The position numbers were made by a program, and so were the translations under genes. A model generated the notes under the pieces. It saw only the letters and a program-made list of their open reading frames with translations. It was not told the DNA's origin and ran no database searches. Of a stretch of 12,503 bases of DNA, positions 8,224 to 12,503 are shown one piece after another. Each line of letters begins with the position of its first letter. Position 1 is the first letter of the stretch. The stretch covers positions 6,623 through 19,125 of the forward strand of contig PAMN02000048.1 of assembly GCA_002707335.2 (NCBI GenBank), written 5' to 3'. This DNA comes from Methanobacteriota archaeon. GTDB lineage: Archaea; Thermoplasmatota; Poseidoniia; Poseidoniales; Poseidoniaceae.

Positions 8224-8889
8224 ATGGAAAAGCCACTATGCGTTGCCTTCGACTGTGATGGGGTCCTAGCAGACTCAATCTCGTCATGGAAAACGATTCA
8301 CGATCACTATGGAACTGATTCTGGGGAATTGCTAAGCCAGTTTATGGCTGGAGAATTGTCCGATTCTGAATTCATGGCAGCTGATATTGCACTATGGAAA
8401 GAAAAGTCACCTAAGATTCACAGGGATGACATTTTCAGGGCATATTCTGGTTGTAAATTGATGGAAGGAGCGAAAGAATTAGTCGAAGAACTGAAGGATA
8501 ATGGTGTATACGTCGCTATTGTTTCTGCAGGAGTTGATCTGTATGTTCAATCAATAGCTGCTATGGTAAAGGCTGATGATTGGATTGCTAATGGATTTGA
8601 ATTTGATGAAGATGGTTGGTTGCAGGACGAAGGAATTGTTAGAGTGCCATCAATGGCAAAGGATGTTTCTATAAACAAATTAATCCAAATGATTGATTGT
8701 CCTCCTGAACGCTTGGTATGTGTTGGAGATTCCAGTATGGATTTGTCTATGCACGTTGAAGGTTCAACCTTTATTGGATTCAATCCACAAAGAGAAACCG
8801 CAATATCAGCATTCAAAAATGCAGGTATTCCTGTAGTTAACTCAAAAAATCTTGATGATTTGAGACCTTTTCTGGGTCTAAATGATTAA
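8224..8889 (+). CDS. HAD-superfamily phosphatase, phosphoserine phosphatase-like
   Basis: The 221-residue protein has all haloacid dehalogenase motifs: motif I FDCDGVLAD with Asp10 (nucleophile) and Asp12 (acid/base), motif II VSAG with Ser101, a motif III lysine near Lys146 or Lys152, and motif IV GDSSMD (168-173) with the magnesium-binding aspartates. The helical cap is inserted between motifs I and II (about 16-80), as in the phosphoserine phosphatase-like branch. It should therefore be a cytoplasmic magnesium-dependent phosphomonoesterase; the substrate cannot be set from sequence, and serine biosynthesis is only one option. The ATG at 8224 follows AGGGA by seven bases; an ATG at 8204 is out of frame. 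It is separated from the giant gene by a terminator and ends 35 bases from the convergent tRNA-Val gene. Its codon choice is more A/T-ending than the giant gene's. Confidence 0.85.
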   Translation: MEKPLCVAFDCDGVLADSISSWKTIHDHYGTDSGELLSQFMAGELSDSEFMAADIALWKEKSPKIHRDDIFRAYSGCKLMEGAKELVEELKDNGVYVAIVSAGVDLYVQSIAAMVKADDWIANGFEFDEDGWLQDEGIVRVPSMAKDVSINKLIQMIDCPPERLVCVGDSSMDLSMHVEGSTFIGFNPQRETAISAFKNAGIPVVNSKNLDDLRPFLGLND

Positions 8890-8924
8890 AATAAATAGCA
8901 CATAGCGAGGCTGTTTAAGCGAGG

Positions 8925-8997
8925 TGGGCCCGGTGGGAATCGAACCCACGATCAACTCGGTGTAAGCGAGGTGTCATAACCGCTAGACCACGGGCCC
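8925..8997 (-). tRNA. tRNA-Val (anticodon UAC)
   Basis: Read on the minus strand, the 73 bases fold as a full tRNA: acceptor GGGCCCG with CGGGCCC (seven perfect pairs), D-arm GTCTAGCGGTTATGAC, anticodon loop CTTACAC giving UAC (valine), a five-base variable region, T-arm GTGGG-TTCGATT-CCCAC, and discriminator A. The anticodon stem has one mismatch at its base (C27 with U43). No intron is present and the CCA end is not encoded (CCT follows the discriminator on the minus strand). A T-rich stretch beyond it (minus strand, towards 8885) could end transcription. Confidence 0.96.
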
Positions 8998-9018
8998 GTG
9001 CTAGCCTACCCACCTCCT

Positions 9019-9027
9019 CTTTTTGAA
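9019..9027 (-). promoter_or_regulatory. TATA-like box for tRNA-Val
   Basis: TTCAAAAAG on the minus strand is centred 26 bases before the first base of the tRNA. That is the usual distance between an archaeal TATA box and the transcription start, so initiation would fall at or near the mature 5' end. It is a weak match to the consensus, and the 76-base gap it sits in must also contain the promoter of the divergent cinA-type gene. Confidence 0.4.
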
Positions 9028-9073
9028 TCACACCCCTCTAACTTCAAGAAGGAGCGACTGCCACGCATGACCA

Positions 9074-9787
9074 ATGGATGAACAAATCCAGTCTATCGCG
9101 GCTCGTCTAGTGCGTCGCCTAAAAGAAGTTGGGGCAACCATCACTATAGCTGAATCGTGTACTGGAGGCTTGTTAGCAAGCACCCTTACAGATATAGCAG
9201 GTGCTAGTGAATGGTTTAATCAAAGTTGGGTCTGCTATTCATATGACTCCAAAATAAACGAATTGGATGTAGAAAGAGAATTATTAGAATCAAAAGGAGC
9301 AGTCAATGCTTCAGTTGCTATACAAATGGCAGATGGTGCTAGGAAAAGGTCAGGGGCAGACCTAGCAATTTCGATTACAGGAATTGCCGGTCCTGCTGCT
9401 GTAAATTCAAAGAAACCAGTGGGGCTGGTTTATGTTGGAATTGCAAGTGCTCACTGGGCTAATGCAGAATCAGTTCAAGTAGGTGGAAATAGACATGAAA
9501 ACAAGGTGTCGTTCGTACATTTCGCTTTGGAAACAGCAATCAATTGTTGGGATATGGCTAAGGTTAGAATTGAAGGTGAAATTGCCCAAAAAGAACAGGC
9601 TGCTGCTGAGGCTGCAGTTGAACACGCTAAATCTGAGGCTGAAAAAGCCCGAAGGGCTGCTGAAGCGGCAGCAGGCGCTCCATGGCAAGATGAATCATGG
9701 CAAAATCCTGGAAAAGCAGTGGCTGATGATAACGCTGTAGAGTGGGAAGAATCTCAAGGTTTGTTCGATTATTCAGAAAGTGAATGA
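9074..9787 (+). CDS. pncC: CinA-family nicotinamide-nucleotide amidohydrolase (PncC-like) with coiled-coil tail
   Basis: Residues 1-160 match the stand-alone CinA C-terminal domain: AESCTGGLL (26-34), GASEWFNQSWVCYS and Lys60, SITGIAGP (100-107) and KPVGLVYVG (114-122). Members deamidate nicotinamide mononucleotide to nicotinate mononucleotide and ammonia, a step of NAD salvage; this is family knowledge. In the second motif the usual glycine before W-V-x-Y is Ser51. The family normally ends near residue 160-165; here about 75 residues follow, an Ala/Glu/Lys-rich predicted coiled coil (162-200) and an acidic tail rich in Trp, Asp and Glu (203-237). An in-frame TGA at 9068 fixes the start at 9074. 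The best ribosome-binding match (GGAG, 9051-9054) is 19 bases away, which is far, so a leaderless or reinitiating start is possible. It precedes polB by 48 bases on the same strand. Confidence 0.88.
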   Translation: MDEQIQSIAARLVRRLKEVGATITIAESCTGGLLASTLTDIAGASEWFNQSWVCYSYDSKINELDVERELLESKGAVNASVAIQMADGARKRSGADLAISITGIAGPAAVNSKKPVGLVYVGIASAHWANAESVQVGGNRHENKVSFVHFALETAINCWDMAKVRIEGEIAQKEQAAAEAAVEHAKSEAEKARRAAEAAAGAPWQDESWQNPGKAVADDNAVEWEESQGLFDYSESE

Positions 9788-9813
9788 TTTCATAGAATCG
9801 ATTACCTCTTGTA

Positions 9814-9833
9814 TTGCCTCGATTGTCAGGCAA
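9814..9833 (+). promoter_or_regulatory. Small hairpin covering the polB ribosome-binding region
   Basis: TTGCCT (9814-9819) and AGGCAA (9828-9833) form a six-base-pair stem with an eight-base loop. The AGG in the right arm is the only Shine-Dalgarno-like sequence before ATG 9836, so the hairpin would hide it. It may modulate DP1 translation or be chance. Confidence 0.35.
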
Positions 9834-9835
9834 AT

Positions 9836-11374
9836 ATGGCAGCCACATGGGGTGAGATTTTCCCACAACTTATGGCTGCAGGTCTTCTGGCTTCTAGGGG
9901 CGTTAAAGAGAAATTAGAATCACATCCAGACCCCCTTGGATTGATTGCAGAACTACGTTCAAAAGGGATTAAAGGAAAACTTACTCCTGAAATGATACCA
10001 AGCAGTACCAGTAAAAGTAATCCTGGAAGAGTTATTGCTCCTATCGCAGAACCTGCTATCGAAAATATATCGATGAGAAATAATATGCCTGATTGGAACA
10101 GGGAAGACTTCCCTATGGATGCAGTAGATGCAATGATTGACATCAAAGTCCATTATGATATAACTGGAAATAGTACAACTGAAGGTAAGATGGGTGACAT
10201 AACAAATGCATTCAATGATAGATTAGAGAAATTAAGAAAATTGATTATTTCTAATTCTGATCTTCCTAGAAGACCAATTGATATTGCACGACTTTATCAG
10301 GAAAGGGCAAGATTTCAAGGAAGAGAGAATAAAGCAGTCGCTATTGGTTTGGTAAATGATCCAAGACATACAAAGAATGGTCACCTTATGTTTTCATTAG
10401 AAGATTCTAGTGGAGAGATGAATTGTTTATTGATGGATAGAAAGGGCGATGATAGGATAATTGAACACTCACAGATAATTGAAGCGGGCTTGATGCCGGA
10501 TGATGTTGTAGGAGTATCTGGAACATTCTCTCAAAATGGTGACATGTTTTACGTTGATGATTTGCACTTCCCTATGCAAGATAAACACGATAAGGCGTAT
10601 GCAGAACAAGGTGTTTCTGTAGCATTCCTTTCCGATATTCACGTGGGAAGTAAGACCTTCCTGGAGGCACAGTGGCACAAGATGGTAGGTTGGTTCCATT
10701 CTGAACCTCTTGCTAGAACAATCAAGTATCTCGTACTATCAGGTGATTGTGTAGATGGAGTTGGAATTTATCCTGGCCAAGATAACGAACTTGCAATAAA
10801 AGATCTATATGGGCAATACACTAGATTCGCTGAATTATTGGAGTTACTACCTGATTGGGTTGAATGCTTGATGCTTCCAGGAAATCACGATGCAGTTAGA
10901 CCGGCAGAGCCCCAGCCTACTTTAGAGCCAGATATTCAACAAGATTACAACAATACAAAATTCGTAGGAAATCCTTGTGATTTCAGCCTAGATGGTGTAA
11001 GGGTGCTATCATATCATGGGAAATCCATTGACGATTTCGTCGCAGGTCTTCGAACTGTTACTTACCGTGACCCTGTTGAAGCGATGCGTCAGATGTTAAG
11101 AAGACGTCATTTAGCACCACAATGGGGGGGTAAAACACCACTTTCTCCAGAACCTGAGGATGGATTAGTTATTCGCGATGTGCCTGATATATTTGTTACT
11201 GGGCACGTTCATGGTCACGCTTGTGTTGATTTTAGAGGGACAACTCTTGTTTGCTCATCGACATGGCAAGATCAGACCTCATATCAGAGAATGCTTGGTT
11301 TCCAGCCTAAACCATGTATGTTAACAGTTGTCAACCTAGGAACTCACAAATCGATTTCGATACCATTTGCATGA
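9836..11374 (+). CDS. polB: DNA polymerase D (Pol II) small subunit DP1
   Basis: The 512-residue protein is the small subunit of the euryarchaeal replicative family-D polymerase, which pairs with DP2 and carries the 3'-5' proofreading exonuclease. An N-terminal helical region (1-50) and a variable linker are followed by an OB-fold (about 160-250, AVAIGLVND to MFYVDDLHFP). The Mre11-like phosphoesterase core then has SDIHVGS (Asp267, His269), SGDCVDG (Asp304, Asp307), LPGNHD (Asn350, His351), SYHGKS (His394) and VTGHVHGH (His457, His459), so the metal site looks intact and exonuclease activity is expected. I chose ATG 9836 because the protein then opens MAATWGEIFPQL, a usual DP1-like helix; the alternative is a TTG at 9809 adding nine residues with no clear ribosome-binding site. 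It is probably cotranscribed with the PncC-like gene. The DP2 gene is not in the window. Codons are strongly A/T-ending. Confidence 0.95.
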   Translation: MAATWGEIFPQLMAAGLLASRGVKEKLESHPDPLGLIAELRSKGIKGKLTPEMIPSSTSKSNPGRVIAPIAEPAIENISMRNNMPDWNREDFPMDAVDAMIDIKVHYDITGNSTTEGKMGDITNAFNDRLEKLRKLIISNSDLPRRPIDIARLYQERARFQGRENKAVAIGLVNDPRHTKNGHLMFSLEDSSGEMNCLLMDRKGDDRIIEHSQIIEAGLMPDDVVGVSGTFSQNGDMFYVDDLHFPMQDKHDKAYAEQGVSVAFLSDIHVGSKTFLEAQWHKMVGWFHSEPLARTIKYLVLSGDCVDGVGIYPGQDNELAIKDLYGQYTRFAELLELLPDWVECLMLPGNHDAVRPAEPQPTLEPDIQQDYNNTKFVGNPCDFSLDGVRVLSYHGKSIDDFVAGLRTVTYRDPVEAMRQMLRRRHLAPQWGGKTPLSPEPEDGLVIRDVPDIFVTGHVHGHACVDFRGTTLVCSSTWQDQTSYQRMLGFQPKPCMLTVVNLGTHKSISIPFA

Positions 11375-11653
11375 TTACCAAAGATGGTCAATTAATTCTC
11401 CATCTTTTACTACCTTGGTGATTCCTGTTATTCCTTCATCATTGTCAACTAGTAGTAAATGTATAGCTCGATTATGAATGCCAGAAATGAATTTACTTCC
11501 ACGGTGTTCAACGCCTATTAGTGTCCCATCTAACTCTGCAAACATCCATGCAGCGGTTGCTTTTTCCAAATCTTGTTTTCGGATTAAAAGCCATCTGAGT
11601 CCTTTCATTTCGGTGCGTAAATCACCTGTTATTTCATGGAACCATCGATACAT
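11375..11653 (-). CDS. Small conserved-looking protein of unknown function, coupled to pelA
   Basis: A 92-residue ORF (MYRWFHEITGDLRT to GELIDHLW) lies directly after pelA on the minus strand. I do not recognise the family. It looks like a compact soluble alpha/beta protein: an amphipathic N-terminal half with MKGLRWLLIRKQDLEKA, then strands around LDGTLIGVEH and IHLLLVDNDEG; no signal peptide, membrane span or metal motif. AAGGTG (minus, 11664-11659) stands five bases before ATG 11653 and lies inside the last two codons of pelA, so translation is probably coupled. A GTG at 11659 overlapping the pelA stop as GTGA is an alternative that adds two residues. Its TAA starts at 11375, the base after the polB stop. 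Confidence 0.7.
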   Translation of the reverse strand: MYRWFHEITGDLRTEMKGLRWLLIRKQDLEKATAAWMFAELDGTLIGVEHRGSKFISGIHNRAIHLLLVDNDEGITGITKVVKDGELIDHLW

Positions 11654-11655
11654 AA

Positions 11656-12503
11656 TCACACCTTGAATCTAAGTAGAGCGACAGCTCCTCCCATGCCTAG
11701 TAATTGCTCACCTGCATCATGGTCTGTAGAACATTGGACAAGTTTAGCACCTATCTCGGATAGAGAATTTGTAATTTCATGCCAGTCATCTTCACGTAGC
11801 AAATCTACACTGATTAGCAATGTTTCTATTGCTCCTTCGGCTAGTGCTTTGTCAATCATTTCCCTTCCATAAGCAACAGGTCCATTAGTTGAAATTCTCT
11901 TCCACGCCTCTTCAAGAAGTCCTGTTTCCATTACAAAGGCATGCTCGGATAGTATGTCTCCTGCCAATCCTTCAGTAATCACTTCATTGACTGCTCCTCT
12001 TCCACCCATACTTGTAGCAACAATTTTCTTTGGGCCATTGATTAGTGGAGCCAATTTCTCTCTAGCATGACCAGGGCCACAGATAACGACAGGAGTGTCT
12101 TTATGAATCGAATCATTTGCCTCTTTTGATATCTTTTCAAAGAATGATTTTGAGACACCTTCACTTAGTTTTGAGGTAGAGTATTTCCCTCCTCCTCTCA
12201 TAGTCCATGTTGAAACTTCTCTGATTCCTCTACCAGTGAGTTCGTACATTATGGCTTCATCACTTTCAACTACCAAGATTACAACCTTTGCTTTACCACT
12301 ATTTGCACATGATTGTTTGATGAGGTCATGGTCGACCTGAGGAAAATCTTTGCTACTTGTGATTTCTATTTCATCTCTAACTTCTACAACATGTGTGTGG
12401 TGGCTGCCAAGATCAAACTGCGCTTCTTGTATGATTCCATGCACTCTTAGGTTTTCTGAAAATGTGTGAAACTCGTTAGATTCAATTGCTAATTTAATCC
12501 ACA
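11656..12503 (-). CDS. pelA: Pelota-family mRNA surveillance/ribosome rescue factor (5' partial)
   Basis: The minus-strand frame is open to the right edge, so about 281 residues of an expected 340-350 are present and the N-terminus is missing. The end of the N-terminal Sm-like domain shows LRVHGIIQEAQ and LGSHHTHVVEV, followed by the central eRF1-like domain 2 (KVVILVVESDEAIMYEL to TPVVICGPGHAREKL) and eRF1-like domain 3 (KKIVATSMGGRGAVNEV, ISTNGPVAYGREMIDKAL, ETLLISVDLL, to LLRFKV). As in the family, no GGQ peptidyl-hydrolysis motif is seen in domain 2, although an MRGGGKY stretch is. Pelota works with aABCE1 and an EF-1A-type GTPase to dissociate stalled ribosomes. GTG 12444 is not the start, since coding similarity continues upstream. 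It is cotranscribed with the 92-residue ORF. Confidence 0.93.
   Translation of the reverse strand, partial: WIKLAIESNEFHTFSENLRVHGIIQEAQFDLGSHHTHVVEVRDEIEITSSKDFPQVDHDLIKQSCANSGKAKVVILVVESDEAIMYELTGRGIREVSTWTMRGGGKYSTSKLSEGVSKSFFEKISKEANDSIHKDTPVVICGPGHAREKLAPLINGPKKIVATSMGGRGAVNEVITEGLAGDILSEHAFVMETGLLEEAWKRISTNGPVAYGREMIDKALAEGAIETLLISVDLLREDDWHEITNSLSEIGAKLVQCSTDHDAGEQLLGMGGAVALLRFKV

Noticed and set aside
9483..9740. Plus-strand 85-codon ORF inside the pncC-like gene
   Set aside because: It is an alternative frame of the repetitive Ala/Glu coiled-coil coding region; the main frame carries clear family motifs.
9809..9811. TTG start for DP1
   Set aside because: It adds nine residues without a clear ribosome-binding site; ATG 9836 gives a more usual N-terminus.
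11478..11872. Plus-strand ORFs opposite the 92-residue ORF and pelA
   Set aside because: They lie antisense to the well-supported pelA reading frame and show no domain.
12442..12444. GTG at 12444 as the start of pelA
   Set aside because: The frame stays open to the right edge, and the preceding residues (NEFHTFSENLR) continue the Pelota N-terminal domain.

Overview
The window looks like a chromosomal piece of a planktonic euryarchaeon, most likely Marine Group II (Candidatus Poseidoniales) or a close Thermoplasmatota relative. The archaeal signs are direct: a DNA polymerase D small subunit (DP1), an archaeal Pelota, a tRNA-Val without encoded CCA, and an archaeal type IV pilin/archaellin-like N-terminus (AVSPVIATILMV). 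The Marine Group II assignment is an inference from the giant cell-surface protein with beta-helix, cupredoxin and cadherin-like parts, and from the moderate A+T content.

Layout: (1) Bases 1-8070 are the 3' part of a giant plus-strand gene whose frame is open at the left edge (2,689 residues visible). It encodes a multidomain cell-surface protein: beta-helix with an aromatic-rich insert, a regulatory-like beta domain, more beta-helix, a plastocyanin-type blue-copper domain, more beta-helix, a CBM9/DOMON-like domain, cadherin-like NDAP repeats and Cys-rich ectodomain, a membrane anchor, a short acidic loop, then a complete pilin-like module. (2) Bases 8071-8223 hold a strong terminator with a UUCG tetraloop and an unusual three-part ACAGG/CCTGT hairpin cluster. 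(3) 8224-8889 is a HAD-family phosphatase. (4) 8925-8997 (minus) is tRNA-Val(UAC). (5) 9074-9787 is a CinA/PncC-type amidohydrolase with a coiled-coil tail, followed on the same strand by DP1 (polB, 9836-11374). (6) On the minus strand, a 5'-truncated pelA (runs off the right edge) is followed by a small coupled ORF of 92 residues whose stop codon abuts the polB stop.

The right half is ordinary information-processing and housekeeping content: replication (DP1), ribosome rescue (Pelota), translation (tRNA-Val) and pyridine-nucleotide salvage (PncC). The left half is the unusual part. Its most striking aspect is the C-terminus, where a membrane anchor and a pilin module form a hairpin with the pilin cleavage site on the expected cytoplasmic side, which would let one gene supply both an anchored giant adhesin-like protein and a pilin subunit. 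A redox-type copper domain is set between beta-helix blocks of the same protein. The giant gene also has strongly C-ending codon choice compared with the downstream genes, which fits high expression.
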